Origin: Hamiltosporidium tvaerminnensis
Taxonomy: Eukaryota > Microsporidia > Dubosqiidae
DNA length: 64,000 nucleotides
Assembly (NCBI GenBank): GCA_022605425.2
Contig: CM061252.1
Coordinates: forward strand, 372,001-436,000
Direction: 5' to 3'
Part shown: piece by piece, positions 1 to 14,624 of the stretch
How positions within the stretch are numbered: position 1 is the stretch's first letter
Layout of the letters: each line of letters begins with the position of its first letter
Program-made: the position numbers and the translations under genes
Notes under the pieces: model-generated
Seen by the model: only the letters and a program-made list of their open reading frames with translations
What the model was told of the DNA's origin: nothing
Database searches by the model: none

Positions 1-3000
1 AATTTCTTGTTATTACATTTTAACAGCATAAAATGCGCATATTTCACATCTTTATTCGCAAGTTACGAAACCTGGACCATGAAAAGGTATACGCGTTCAT
101 TCTATCATCTTTAAGTGCGTTTTTACAACAGTTTTTTGTTAATTGCAAGGTTGATGAATTGTTTGTGATTATCAAGTTTAAAAAATCAAGGGATACCGAA
201 TAATATAAATATATTAGAATACACAGGCCACTGAATTGCACTTTTACTTTTGTGGAGCGAATTGAAAAGCCTTAGTGAAATGAACTTGATATACAAGTAT
301 GAATTTATAGAGATCGTTAGATTATACTTATGTAGATTAAAAAGACTCGAAGTCGCGTTCATGCTCTGAGTTTGTATCGGTCTTACACGTTCGCATTTTC
401 GGGCCACAGTTTTTTCCCCGGACGGCATACATAAATTTGCTAAGGCATTATTGTTTCCGTATTTGCATTCTATACTTCGAACCATCTTTTTCATACAGCA
501 TCAAACACGATGTTTAAGTTCAACATGTGCATCATGTAAAATTAGTAATAACTGCAAAGATGTAAATAATATTGCTATTTTCTTTACGCTTAACTTAAAT
601 AACAATCATCTTTTCTTCTTTCAAATATTTACCACGCCAAACTTGCGTAAATTCCGATAGTTTCTGATTTTTTTTATTGAAATTTGCTTTTAAATATTTG
701 AAATTTTTCTATATAGTATTAATATTGCAGTTTTGTAAGAAATCATGCATTATGACCTTTATATATTTCAATTAATTCGAATCTATATAAAAATGCTTCA
801 TATCACTTAATGCGTTATCATCGGTTCTTTCATTCATTTTTTTTAAAATTACTAACATTTAATTAAAAAGAACAGAAGACAACCGTGAATGTATTGAAAT
901 AAAGAATAAATAAGCAGCGCATATTAATTGTTGCTGATATAGTATTGTGAAGCACCCAGATGAACGGTTAAATTTAAACCAATTTTCTAGATGAATAAGA
1001 GAAACTGTTGCAGTGGTAAAGTTGACTGACAGTGTAAAAAATTAACGAGATTGTCTTTAAAATATTGATTTGCGGGTTAGAGTCATTATAACTATTGATT
1101 AAGCATTGTGAAAATTGCCTTGAAAAACCAAGTTGAGCTACATATTCTCTAATAAATATGTTGATCGTAAAATTTAAGATTTTTAAATCTAATTATTATT
1201 TAAATACATATTGTAAAATAAAATTATACAAAATTAAAAAGTATTTTAGTTCAGTATTTCAGATTTTAATGTGAGCTTATTAGATACAATATTTCAAAAT
1301 TAATTTAGACTATATTTCCTTGTTTAGACTTATAAACCAATAAAATGCTTCGTTTGAGTGCTAAAAATAAACAAAGAAATATAAAAATAGTTTCAAGTTT
1401 AACATTCTTTTCTAATATAATTATTCAACAACAAAATTTGTATCATTTATGCTTACATAAAAGGAAACCCATGTAACATCATATATATTCATGTTTCCCC
1501 GAAATATACAGAAAAAAATCTTAAAATTAATAATAGGAAATTTACAGTTATTGATACAAACATAGTTAGCAATGCAAAAATAACTTTACTTGATAATAAT
1601 TGCTGGTTTACTAAAAATTAAATCTTACTTTCATGCCTGTTAAGCTCAACTATTAAATTTTACAATATGAAGTTATTAATTAGAAATAAACAAAAGTATA
1701 ACCAAATTAATATATTAATAATTAGACTTATAAGTTAAAAACTTAACACTGACGTTTAAATATACAATATTGTAATTTTCATTAAAATAAAAAATATCTT
1801 AGTTTAATATTATAATTTTTAGTTAAGATGTATTCACTAAGTATGATAGATTTTTTAAGTGAATAAGAGATGATGTTGTATCAATAAATATATTCACACG
1901 ATTTCTTCATCTTATCTATAACAACAAAATTCTTAATCTAAAATTTCTATAAATTTCGATTTAAACAAGATAGAAATTACAATAACCCTATTTTTCGAGC
2001 CGAAAATATCCAATTTTGCAATATTATGTGTTTTTTCATTTTAGTCTTTATCAGAGAGAGTTTAATACCACGTGCCGGTCAAAATAGTTAAAAAGATAAA
2101 ATAAAACCCGAATCCATGCAATATCACGATATTAATGCAAACAAATATATCTAAATATATATTTTTCAGAAACGAATGACGATATATAAGTGTTGTTAGT
2201 TTTGCAATTCTTCTTTTACTGATATAAAATGAAATACCAAACAATCTTAAGGTGTATATATTTTAACGTACTAGACACAAAAAAATTTAATTCAGAATTG
2301 TTCTAAATATAATATTTTAAAGAACGTATGATATTTAAGAACATCATAATGCACTGATTCAATAAAAAACTTACCCGACTACTTTTTTAAATTAATACAA
2401 TTTATTTTTTGCCTATAAACCACAAAGGAAGCAATACATTTTTTTGAAGAAATAATAAATATAATAGGGCCCTCATCATAACAAATTCAAGCAGAATCTG
2501 ACAATTCCCCAATTCTTTGCTATATTACGCATAAAATCGATTTCAACTTCTTTTTTTTTCTAGCCGATTTAACATACATTTAATTATATTCATTTATTTA
2601 GTTTACCTGTTTCACGATGCATAAACATAAGAACAATCTGGATCTGTATAGAAGACCGCCAATATTTATGCAAAAATTGAAGAAGCGGTAGATTGTTTTT
2701 CCGCTGCATATAGAAGATTTTATAATATTGTATGTGGATATGTACGGAATCATTAAATATTTTATTGGAAAAATTTAGGTCTAGAAGGTTTATTAACTTA
2801 AGTCTAAACTGTATAATGAATATCCTGCAAAGTTACTTTAAATTGATACCGTTTTCATGATTTTTTACAATTTATGCATAATATCACGACGCTATAAACC
2901 CGATGGAATTTAGGCATTTTTTAAGAAAATTATATGAACATAAAATTTTAGATAACAATCTTTATTAAATATGTTGTTAATTGAAAATATGTAAACTACA

Positions 3001-6000
3001 ATTTGGATAGGTTTTAGGATACGTAAGCCGACTTATTCTGTAAAACCAAGTTTTTATTAAATTATATAGAATTAAAATAAATTTTCTAAAACTTAATATT
3101 CCGTTTCTTATTTAGTTATTTGATTCGATTTCTACTTTTAAATGTTATTTCCATTGACATTCATTGTAGCTTAAAAAATAATTTCCGTATGATTTATTAA
3201 AATTTAGGCTTTAAAAAAATCAAGTGAAAGCGATTTATTGACTCTGTTCAAATATTAATTATATTTTACGGTTTTATTTACAACATATGCTTCGACTAGA
3301 TTAAAAAAATAATCTTGTAATGAAATATAGTTCTTGTGAGTTTTTAACTTTTTAAATAACCCCAAGTTAACAATTTTATAAAATGTTAAGACATAGCTTA
3401 CACAGCGAAAGAAACTAGTTCTTTGATTAAATAAGCGTTAATTAAATAAAAAAATACTAGTATTAGCATTACACAGTACCATTATAGATTTTCTAAAATA
3501 GGGTTTACTCATATAATAATTCACGAATCAAAGAAATTGCTGCAATATGCGATTCTCAACAAATTATTTGTGGTTGTGTTATTCTAAAATGCTGTATGAA
3601 ACCATAAAGTTAAATCAAAATGTATAATGTATGCACTTTTGTTTTAGAGTAAAAAATCAAAGTGCAATTTGAGTCTATTACACATCAAAATGTTTACAGG
3701 AATATGAAAAGTTATTTCTATAGGTTTATTAGTAAATTTATGCATATATGAGTCTTCTCTGTGCTATTTTTTAACTACATAAAGTTTTGATTGCAAACAT
3801 ATATACGCTAGCCGAGCAGAGACAGTTAAAATATATTAGCCATAACTATTGAAAATAAAATAAAGAGTTTTTAATAGAAATTTAAATCATTAAAAATCAA
3901 AAAAAATCATTTACGATGTATTGATATCTAGGGAGTAAAAAGTTTTACATTAAGATTTTTTTGTTCATAATAGAACCCATATATATCCGGATATCTAGAC
4001 TATAAAACTCTATACTTTTACGTTTTCTAAAAATCTTAATAGTAGATTTTAATGAGTATCTAGAGAATGCCATATTAACAGTCTTCACTTTAAGACTTAT
4101 TATATATAGTAGGTCGAAATTGCAACTTACAGAGATGATCAGACGCTATAAAAACATCTCATTATTTATTAAAATAAAATCCACCATATCTCTAACATGC
4201 ATGTTTTTTATACATGTAAAATATTAATACAATTTACTATAAATTGCAGAGGTAAGATCAAAACAAACGAGTTAAACGTTTATAACAGGAAAATCCAGGT
4301 AGTACCAAGAGAATAAGATTTATATATACAGGAGAACATTCTACTTTAGCAGAATAGTGTACTGCCGAGGAGTTCATGAAATAAATTTTGTCGTCTATTT
4401 TTAAAAATTTAATTGGTTTCTATTTTCTTTCCTATTTTACTTTAATTACAACATTTCATTATAAAGAGACATCTTTAATAATGTCTTTAATGTTATTGGG
4501 AAATATATCTGGTTTATGCTTTCTATAAATGGTATCCTTGAAATAAAAATTAAAAGAAAAAACAATTTCGCTTTTTTTGCTAACTTCTTTTCAGATTCTA
4601 GTATTTTTGTTATAAATACGTAATTTTTATACCGTAAACACAATCTTCATTATTGTCGATATATTACAGCAACAAAGTCAACTTAGAAATCTTGTCTGCA
4701 ACAGCAAAAAGCTCTATAATGTATAGAAATGTCTGCAATCAATTTTTTTTTGCAAAAATTCAAAGAATTTTTATGCTAATTATATGTAGTGGAAAAAACA
4801 TTTCCAAGTAGAGATGGACTCCATATATGCAACAATTAATAACCATAAGTTACAGAATAGTACTGCTATCTGGAATTTGATATTTAATATAGAGTATTTA
4901 AAAGTTAAAAAATCGTTTTGAACGCTAAAATAACCTATATATTAAGTTTGTAGTGGCTAGATTATACGCTTTAATTTGAATATTTAAATAGTATTTAATT
5001 TAATAAAAAAAATTGAGATGCTAAAAACTGCACAAATATTTCTGTTGAATAGCATTTAAAAAGTCAGGCATGCCTCAGATGTAGAAAAATCAAAAATTAT
5101 TATAAACATCCTATGAAACTTAAAAATCCGTTTAAATATTTATTTTCTTAACTTATATTGCAATTCATTGCTATTAGCACGATTTAATTAATTAATAATT
5201 ACAATATTTATTCAAGATTGAGCAGAATTATAATACGGCCTAATATTTTTTCTAAATATAGAAATCAAATCCTAATTATCTTTAAATTAATGTTCTTAGG
5301 ATGAGAATAAATTTCGATCATATGCTGAAAAAAAACTTATTTTTAATTTGTGAGTTTTATCAAACAGTATTCGATTTATTTCCGTGACAGGGAATTACAA
5401 TAGTAATTTTTGACGCTATCTTCATACATCTCAATGAAAAATTTTTTATGACCTAAATATTATACAAATTGCTCAAATTATGAGGTTCTTTTTATTTAAA
5501 GGCGCACAATTAGGGCTTCAATTTAAAATCCGAGGCACACGGAGAAAACGAATAATCATAGTTTTTTTATTCAAAGAATTACGGTGAACATAGCAATCAT
5601 TATTCGGAATTAAATATACTTCTTCGTAAGAAATTACAAATCGAAATTTCAATCAAAATTTAATATTTTTAGAAAAATGATGCAAAACTTCAGCAATTGT
5701 ATAAGGTAGGATACTTTCTTTGATATTATCTATTAGATACCATGTTTCACGAAATTAAAATTTCTAAAAAAACGCCATCAAGTATTCATCTTTTTATAAT
5801 CTTTGTTAAAAAATTATGTAATGCAATTTCGCAACTTATCGCTTTTTACAATATAATTATCTAGTAATTCTGATTTAATATTTTCATTTGCGCTTTTAAT
5901 TGGGCTTCAGATAGATATCAAATCTATATGACCATTTGAAAGCTGTATTGTAGAAATATTAAAATAATTTATGATTAAATAAAAGAAAGCTTATTTAAGA

Positions 6001-6271
6001 AAACTTTTTCGGCACCACTTTTTTAAATTTTTTTAACCATTTTCGGTTTGAATATTTAAATTTATTCACAATGTTTACTAAAATTAAAAAGTATAAACAG
6101 AAAGATAATCTTTTAATTCAAACAATGATGTAAATATATGAAAATCGAAAATATTGCTATCAATTTCTAAATTAACTATAAACATATAATTACATTGATT
6201 TGCTAGAAAATATAAGAAACAATTATTTAAAAAATAATATGTATAATTAGATTTGTTTACGAAACAGAATA
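1..6271. other. AT-rich gene desert
   Basis: Very AT-rich sequence with frequent stops in all six frames. Apart from a slightly GC-richer patch in the first ~650 bases, described separately, I see no gene, RNA gene or clear repeat here. Confidence 0.6.
186..494 (-). CDS. hypothetical ORF or coding relic in GC-richer patch
   Basis: A 102-codon open frame starting at ATG (MKKMVRSIE...) and ending after ...FILFGIP. It has several Cys residues in its first half and a hydrophobic, Leu/Ile/Phe-rich second half. No family is recognised. The patch is visibly richer in G and C than the DNA that follows it, and a second minus-strand frame reads as plausible protein between stops over 240-660, so a decayed older gene is as likely as a real small one. 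By base composition alone an ORF of this length could arise by chance. Confidence 0.15.
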   Translation of the reverse strand: MKKMVRSIECKYGNNNALANLCMPSGEKTVARKCERVRPIQTQSMNATSSLFNLHKYNLTISINSYLYIKFISLRLFNSLHKSKSAIQWPVYSNIFILFGIP

Positions 6272-6983
6272 GTGGAGGGAGGATAACAACATAAAAAACT
6301 TTCTGCTTATAAATGAGTATATGAAACAGGTATTAAGATCATTGTTTGGATTTATTGGAAAACAATCACACTACATCTTTGGCTGTTCCATAGAGTTTGT
6401 TATAAGGAACGGAAGCCTAAGAAATAGCGAAACATTTTCAACAAATTTTTTTGCAGTTTTTTATGTAACTAGATTGAGACCGCAGCTGAACATGTAGGTA
6501 ATTGCCATGTAAACGCATGGAAACCTAATCTTGCTCACTCGGGTCAGAAGACTTAGTGCCTGGGAGATATAAAAATATGAACGATTAAAAGCCAGGGGAG
6601 CTAGGGAGCAGGTTATACCTGTTGATATGCCATAGCACTGTCTAGCTGGACGCCGTGTAACTCTCTGTAATATATCATAGCTAGAAGTTTATTGGTACAG
6701 AAAGTGTAGAGTAAGTGGAAATGCTGCATAGTCTTGGGGGAGACCAAGGTGGCTTCGGCCTTCGATCACACTCCATAACGGACATTAACGAACTCCGAGC
6801 AACTGCCTCGCTTATTATTCAGGTTCTACACACCTGGTAGATCAAAGGCATTTTGACGTAGGTATCGCAGGGGTACTGATGGAGTGTTGGGGTAGCAGTT
6901 ATTTATGTTAAACCTAGAACTGCGTTAATGTTATGAAAACAAATATAACACTTACCACTGTTTTAAAAAAGATGTGATACTTT
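6272..6983 (+). repeat. 0.7-kb dispersed repeat, copy A
   Basis: Diverged member of a ~715-bp family with five copies here (the others are all on the minus strand). It begins GTGGAGGGAGGATAAC like the others and ends in an A-run followed by GATGTGATAC. Shared landmarks in order: a ~55-codon open frame near the 5' end (HYIFGCS, ETFSTN and VFYVTRL shared with copy D), a CTAGCT/AGCTAG stem (6642-6684), a GGC-UUCG-GCC hairpin (6751-6760), an AGGT...ACCT hairpin, and a distal GTTGGGGTAGCAG block. No terminal inverted repeats and no clear target-site duplication are visible. It lies alone in the desert, without a nearby family gene. It could be a long SINE-like element, a non-autonomous retroelement or a structured RNA gene with copies. 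Confidence 0.85.
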
Positions 6984-7964
6984 AAAATAAAGGATTAAAT
7001 CCATATTTCATTTATAGTTTTTATGATTCTAAAATATTATTCGGCACTGAGTTAAAGCATAATCTTTCTCAGTTTGCTTGGATAAATTTTTAGTACATCT
7101 TAGATGAGTAAAATCATTTTTCTTAAAGATTCATTTTATTTTGCACACCACAGAAAATTAAAATCATAGTAATTACTTTATTCTAACGTAACGATGTTAA
7201 GAAGAATACTTTCAAATAGACTAGAATACTATAGCTTTTGTTTTTCCTTTCAAAAAAAATCAAAAATTAAACAATAAACCCTCTCATATATTAAATATGT
7301 TGCAGTAAGAATCATTTATTTCTCTATAATTTCAAAAATTAAAACGATTATTAAGCTATATTCCTTAAAACCTTAGTTTTGTTAATATACTACTTCATGT
7401 TTACTAATTTGTTCTAAACCTAAGAAAAACTCTATAATAAATTCATTACAGAAATTTTAATATTCTAAAAATTAACTATTAGGTACAACTTTGCCAATTA
7501 AATTTAAATTGCAAGAAATAATACGTCAACAAAAAAGTAATAAGCGATTCGGTAAATTAACAAGGAATCTATACGGTTTTTCCTTTGAAAAATTTCTAAA
7601 TACTCAAATTTAGCTGATTAATTTTGAAAAAAGTAAATGCAAATATTTTTTATAATTTACTTTTATTTATACAACGTAAAGTTTAAATTCCTATATAAAT
7701 TAATATGATAGGGGCTGTTAATTTTCTATTAAAAAGAATAATAATCTTTTTAAAATAATTTTTTTTATTGAACTTAATCTTTAAATCTAAAAGTTTTACC
7801 TCAATAACTTTTAATTTCTAATTTGTATTTACGATTTTCAATAATATGATATTAAGTTTATACATTTTAAAATTTATCTCACGTTGAAGATTTTGTTTAA
7901 GACAATAAGGGGTATAGAAAACGGAGTAATACAAAAAACACATTAACTTTTGGCAAAATAGCTG

Positions 7965-8334
7965 AGCTATGAAAATTTAAGTATTCTGCCTAACATTAAA
8001 TGATCATACGGGACTGGAATGAAAGTAGCCCGAGCGCGTTGAAATACTTATACCGTGTACTAAAACGTCAAGAATCGTAATACAACCACATTTTACATTA
8101 TTGGGCAATGTTGTTTTTACTTGTATATACCAGAATTAAAGAAAAAGCGTGCTCTTGAACGTAAATTCTAATATAGCAAACTTAAAAACAGACGCGTTAG
8201 TTTTGATTAGCTCTCGTTATTATCTTGCACAGAGTTGTTCAAAAACAATATTAGGCAATATCTCGACAAACGAAATATCTCAAAAATTCAAAATCTATGA
8301 TAAAGCGAAGGCACATCTATTCTTCGTTTCATAA
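7965..8334 (+). pseudogene. possible decayed coding island
   Basis: One forward frame reads as plausible protein over about 120 codons, interrupted by only four stops. The last 61 codons are uninterrupted (residues such as NIANLKTDALVLISSRYYLA) and end at a TAA. The island is GC-richer than its surroundings. No family is recognised. Small size and interruptions mean it cannot be expressed as a normal protein; chance openness is the alternative. Confidence 0.25.
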
Positions 8335-9652
8335 ACATTATAAATAGTAATATCTAATGAAATGCTATTACCTTTGGACAAATTTGTAGTTTTACAAAAA
8401 TTGAAAAATCTAACTAACCATTCATGCCTTTAAGCATGAAATATTAATGCAAATACAATTCTTAAAGTTATAGAAAGACGGAATAAAACAAATTATAAAA
8501 CTCAAATTTTTATTATTTCTGACATCTATTGGAATAGAACAAGATTTAGTAATACTTTTTAAAAATTTATTCAAATCTTTATAAAAAGTGCTTTTTATTA
8601 GAAGCTCCAACACCGAAAAAACATTTTATAATTACATGCTTAAAGCGTTTAAATTTAACTGTAAAAACATAAATTTCTTCTTGTTAAATTTTTTTTTAAA
8701 AGGCTAAAAAATGTTTATATAAAAAAACCAGAAAATAATTGCATTTTATCGCATTTTCATGGCAAGATCAAAGCTTGAAATACACAAATTCCCATGTTAT
8801 TATATCGGTTTGTTTTTTAGAAATTTATTACAAAGTTTTATAAAAAAATCAATACTACGAAACACCAATGGACGTAACTTGTATTTAATACTCAAATGTT
8901 TATTCTATAGATATAATTGTGTATATGTATTAGTTATAAAATATCGTTTTATCAAATGACACTTTAATATGATTAAATCAATTGTGAGTTAACCTTATTT
9001 GCGAATTCCAAATAATATATAACAAATTCGATAAAATATTTTATTAAATAACGTAATCTAAAGACATATTACTTCAAACTTTAAATAATATAAAAGTAAC
9101 AGTCCAAGATTTTAAGCAATAATCACATATGAATTCATAGGTGATTGAAACAAATGTTATACAGAAAGCTGTTAATAATGTAAATGAGCTAAGACGACTG
9201 AATTTTAGATAGTGAACTTTTTAATTTAGATTATTTTATTAGTATATTAGAATAATTATTCTATTTAGAATCTAATAGTTTTATATGATAAGATATTTTA
9301 ATTTTTCGATTTTTGATAAATACGTAGAGAAATATTACATTTTTGCGTGCCGAACTAAATATAGAGTCGCAATAAATTTATTTGAAAAAATGCAAGTGTG
9401 GTAACATCTCATATTTTTTTATAAGACTTATATATTAAAATTCTGATACCTTTTCACTTTGTACGATTGCTCATGAATGATGCAATAAAAGTTTATAAAA
9501 GAGAAAAAGTTAAATCAAACATATAATAAAAGCTTTGGTTACTTAAGAATCGTTTGTAATTATTTTTTTTATTATTGGAAATAAAATAAGAAAGAATTCT
9601 TATCACAGCTAATTAAGAGCTCGTTATGTTTCACAACAAAGCATATTTTTAA

Positions 9653-9922
9653 AATTAGCTAGTTAACCGGCATGAAACAGGTTTTAATGCAACTAATCTG
9701 GTGTTATACAGTCATATTTCGCTCATTAAATTAGCCTACTATTTTATTTATGATACCACATTTGATAATAGTATAGATATAAAAATTTCTTGGAGTAAAT
9801 CTAAAAATGTTATGACCGAGAAGAAACTAATAAATATCCATTCGTTGATTAATTTTATTCAATGTTTTTTTGGGTATTGTATAAAAATTTATATCAAGTT
9901 AAAGCGTATTGTTTTTGCTTAA
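9653..9922 (+). CDS. hypothetical short ORF
   Basis: About 88 open codons after a TAG, with no ATG until MTEKKLINIHS near the end, so only a ~35-residue product would start at ATG. The region is hydrophobic and Lys-rich near its C-terminus (FFGYCIKIYIKLKRIVFA). No homology is recognised. It may be a relic or a chance ORF. Confidence 0.12.
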
Positions 9923-12900
9923 TGTTTAAATTGCATTTATGAAACAATCATAACTAGATTAAAATATAAAATTAGTGTTTAAGCAAAATTAAACTATAAG
10001 GTTATTACTTAGATGATCCAGAGAAATTATTGATGCTAAATTATGAATTATATATCTGCATTTATATATTTTATTTATAGATGATATACACCACAAATAT
10101 GATGTAAATTATTTATATTTCGTTTATTTTAATTTTCCAACAAATCAAATGTGATAATTTTATTAGATTTCTAAGTATTTAAATTTAGGTAAAAGATAAA
10201 ATTTTTATTATAACATAATATAAATACCAACTATTTTATTTGGAAAATTTGTATTCATAAGACATAAAAAAATAAAAATAAATAAAAATAAAAAATAAAT
10301 TTATATAATGCGGATTTTTTTAAATTCTAGATTTTTCCGCCAGTATTTAATTGTAAAGTAAACAGATAAAACCTCAAAAAAGATGAGGGCTGACTAATAA
10401 TACGAAACCTCATCATCATATAATGGCATTAAAATTAGCTTGAAAAGCAACACAAAAAAAATAAAGTATCTATAGCTTTTCAGAACAAAAATGACAAAGG
10501 TAAAACCACTCTAGCCTAATTAGTGCAAAATCATAAGTGCCTAAATAACATATGATTGTTATTATATTTCTAGGTTTAAGAGAAACATTTCGAGACATAT
10601 ATCGTGTTGAAGTTTTTAAATTTTTCATAACAAACGCATTTTTTCGGAAAATGAAAATTATTTACACTAAAAATTCTATTTTTCTTTTGTTTAAAATTGT
10701 TATATAGATACAAGTAAGTACTTAATGTGAATATTAGTACACCGAACTTATAAATATTCATTTCGTCACCTAATTTAACGCAGAGTTAGGAGAAGGTATA
10801 AAATATTATTTTAAATATACACAATCCTATAAGTCCAAGACATATTATGTTACTTTCATGAAACAGCCTATTTAGTGTACATATCGAATCTACGGATCGA
10901 AATCTTAATGTTATACCAGTATACTCATATCTAGTGTTTCATTTTAAAAGAGTTTTTGAAACGCCTTATAGTCAAGGCAATTTTTGTAAGGCGTATAAAT
11001 TTTAGATTTTTAAGTAAGATCGGTCATAACTCCTCCGTTTTTGCCTCTCTCAAGTCTGACAACATAAAATTTACTCAATATTTTCTGACCCAAAAAGACT
11101 TCCAATAAAAGTATATATAGGTAAAATAAGCCTGTTTAAATTAGCATTATAAAGATATATACAAATATATCTGCTACTTAACCTGCTAACTCGTTACTTT
11201 GTGTTTTTTTTAGTATTACATCGACGCGAAGTCTTAACACTCGCGCGAGCAAAAATTGGTTTCCTGGCTTTTGGATGATTTTGTAAATATATTAAGTTTC
11301 GCGTAACAATTTAGTTATATGAGAAACACAAACGAACGTTGTAAAAAATTATTACACAAGTCGACATTCTCAAACATAATTTACCTGAAAAAGTAAAAGC
11401 GTAGTGAAATTTTTATTTCTCTAAGAACCATATCTATGCTTTACTCCGGTATTTTACCTTTTCTTGCCACGAAATACTTTTTAATCATCTTATTTTAATT
11501 CTCTAGCTAAATTAATTTATAAAAGTTGAAATATCTATTAGAACTTTTTGATCAAAAAAATTCATGAAGAGCTATGCCATTCAACGTTTTTACTGTTTTA
11601 AAATTTATCTCTAGGAATTATATCAATGCGTTTTTTCTAAATTCAATAGATTCTTTATATCAAAGGTTTACCTGTATGGAAATATATAAGAGCTATCTTC
11701 CCAAACGCAAAATTTATAATCCCAAAAAAGGAATTCGACCTTAACATAGTAAAGAGCCAAAGAAGCGAACTCAATTCTAGTAGAATTTTTAGACTTTAAG
11801 ACATAATGCGTTCATTTTTTTACAATCTTTATATATAGCACTATTCGAGAAGGCCTGATCAATAAAAATAGTATTCTTCAAGGAAAAGGCTAATTGATTC
11901 AAAAGCAGCAGAGTTTATTTAATATCCGAAACAGGCTCTAATTTAGAGAAAAAACGTTTTAAAGCATATGATTTCGTATCAAGCATAAAACAGCCTCTGA
12001 AATTTTTTTGATAGAATTTTATCTTCAGATATGATTTGATTATATTGGTTGTACGATCATTAATATGGTTTTATCGTTTAAATTATTTTTGCAACAGGTA
12101 TTTGTTTCTTTTATGGCTTTACGTATTTTTTAAGGCGCAATTTTATTTGTTTTCTTCAATCGATTCAGGTCTAAGATTTGCCAATAAAATTTTAAATTAT
12201 GATTTGATGCTCAAAACACAGATTTACTGCTTTTTATTTGTTTATTTTTTCTTGTGTACAAACTTACAATTTGTTTTATAGTTAAGTAATTTAAAACACT
12301 ATACTATAAACAATATTTTTATAAATCACAACAAAAATTTATATTTAATTTAAAAACCCTATTTTTTTTACTAAAACATTTGTTTTGTGCGGTATGTATA
12401 CGAGTTGCGTTTACAATTAGTTCACACATGACTTAATCATTTTATTTTTTTAAATGTATGCAAAAAATTCTATTGTAAAAGAAAAAAATCCAAAGAAAGA
12501 TACTTTGGTTATTTTACTCTAAATATTATAGTAAGATGGTTTTGTGATAATGTTTCAATGCCATTTTTGTTTAGCATAAATAAAATAACAATGATTTGTA
12601 AAAAACATGCATTTGACTTAAAACCAAAATCAACACGCTAAATACGATTTAAACAAAACATAAAAACTTTTTTAGAAAAGTATGGGATGTATACAAATTG
12701 AAATCATATTATTATAATATTTTTAGTAAATTAAATTTCCAGGCTCAAAGTTATTTCATTTTTTTTTAAATTTAAATTGAAAAGAGTAATTTCAGAACAT
12801 TATATATTGAGTTCCTTGTAGTTAATTATTTATTTTAACGAGTTATGAGACAAAAAGTTAATAATTAATTAAAACAAGTAAGTTAAAAGTCGCAATCGCA

Positions 12901-14385
12901 CAAATATATTACGTAAATAATATAATTTGCTAGAAATTTAAGATAGTTAATGTTTCAGATATCAACATAGAGTAAACAGAAAGAAACAAGTTTTTTGCAA
13001 ATTTAAAATAATGTATTACATTATATTATTTTTGCATAATATTTTTTTATTTTTTTTTAAATAGTACTAAAAGCAAAATCGTGACTTTTGATTCTTCTTT
13101 ACTTTTCCAAGCATTATCTAAATATTAATAATAAAGGCGACATTTTTTTTAGATTACTTTGTGTGTTTAGGAGTTTAAAACATGCTTTTTTTTCGGTTTT
13201 ACTTCCAAAATTTTCAAGACTGTGCGCAAAGTGCAATAATAGGTTGCAATCGTTTTTCTAAAATATCTAAAAAAAAAGAAGCTTACTATAAAGATTTTAG
13301 TGAGTATTTAAAATAAGATTTTAAAATACCAAAAACATTATTAATATATTATATCGTGCAACACTTCCCCTATATTATATTATATTCGAAGTATAACATA
13401 GCTTAATTTGAAACGATCTAAAATAGAGTGTTTTTATTTCTAAATACGCCCCAATCGCATAATATTTTATCTTTGCATCATTTCCAAAAATCTTAGCAAA
13501 CTTTTTGATTATTATCAAATTTGTTTATATTATCTCAATTAATTGGCAATTTACTAGAAGATCTTTCATAATAGATGAAATCTTAAAATAGTAATTCTCT
13601 ATATATATTTAAATGAAAATACGTTTTTTGGGTTACATGTATCTACAAATATAATTATAATCAATTAAAAGAAAATTTGAGCTTTGATATCTGTTTTAAT
13701 TCTAATCTATTGCGTATATTTCTCAAAAAATATACAGTCACTTTAAAACTAAACTGATTTATTACTTACGAAACTCCAAAAATATAGCTGAAATACATTT
13801 CTTATACAGAATGTATCGATCGGAAACTTTTATTAAAAAAATATAGAACTAAAATTTTTTTGTTGATTTTTATAATTTCGCTACATTTGTATACATTAAG
13901 AAAGAAAATAGGGGTTATATTTCAATATCAGTTCTTTTAGAACACATATTAGTTTTATATTGTTTGAAATTATATACCATAAAACTCATAATATGCCTAC
14001 TTTAAGATATCATCAAAGTATTCAAAAAGTCTTTCTATAACAAACATTTTTCGAAATATATGATAAAAAAATTATTGATTTAAGAAAGGCATACAAGGTA
14101 TTTTTGTTACGTTATTTAGTTTATATTTTGCAAATTTTAATCTGTCTAAAATTTAATTAAAACTTTTTGCCATAAAAACAATATTGGGTTTTCGAATATA
14201 GCCATGCTATAATCCTTATGTCCAGATTAGGATTATTATTAAATAATGAAGAATGAGATGGAAAATGTTTTTTCGCGATTTTAGAACTTCTTAGTTGGAG
14301 TATTTCTTTTATTCATTTTCTACCAAGAATATTACTCCTAGTTATAAAATATACAGAAAATATATTACGGAAAAGTAAGTTAGAT

Positions 14386-14624
14386 TTCCTTTACGATGCC
14401 AGAAGCAGAATTGGCTTTGGGTATTCTCTGCTTGTTGTAAGAGGGAACCAAAAAGAGACTGCTCCTCCATGTTGGGGATGGGTGTAGGGCTAACAACCCG
14501 TCTTTTATGACCGCCTCGTTACGAAACTCAAAAAGTAAATAACTCCCAGAAAAAAGACCAGAGAGCGGTATTACTAAGAGAGACCAAGGCTCGTAGAGGT
14601 CTGTAGTGCGAAAGATGAATGAAG
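14386..14624 (+). mobile_element. SINE-like element, copy 1
   Basis: A ~240-bp insert in AT desert, much richer in G and C than its flanks. It shares with four other copies the order GCAGAATTGGCTTTGGGTAT, TGCTTGTYGTAAGAG, AGGGCTAACAACCC and GAGACCAAGGCTCGT, then TGTAGTGCG followed by an AATGAATGA tail. The simple-repeat tail suggests target-primed reverse transcription. No protein frame is conserved. A TGGCTTNGGG block near the 5' end loosely resembles a pol III box A, but no convincing box B is seen. Confidence 0.8.

Larger units (their letters stand above)
6984..14385. other. AT-rich gene desert
   Basis: Long AT-rich stretch with poly-A/T runs and simple AT repeats (for example the AAAAATAAAT-like run at 10,264-10,300). 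Slightly GC-richer patches occur at 7.9-8.3, 10.95-11.45 and 11.65-12.0 kb and may be decayed genes. No intact gene is supported. Confidence 0.55.

Noticed and set aside
6272-6983. 0.7-kb repeat as a group II intron (it starts with GTG and ends near AY).
   Set aside because: No domain V-like hairpin with the expected catalytic triad was found, and the conserved frame does not look like an intron-encoded reverse transcriptase.
14386-14624. SINE-like family as tRNA or 5S-derived.
   Set aside because: Only a loose box A-like block was seen; no box B, cloverleaf or 5S-like core could be found.
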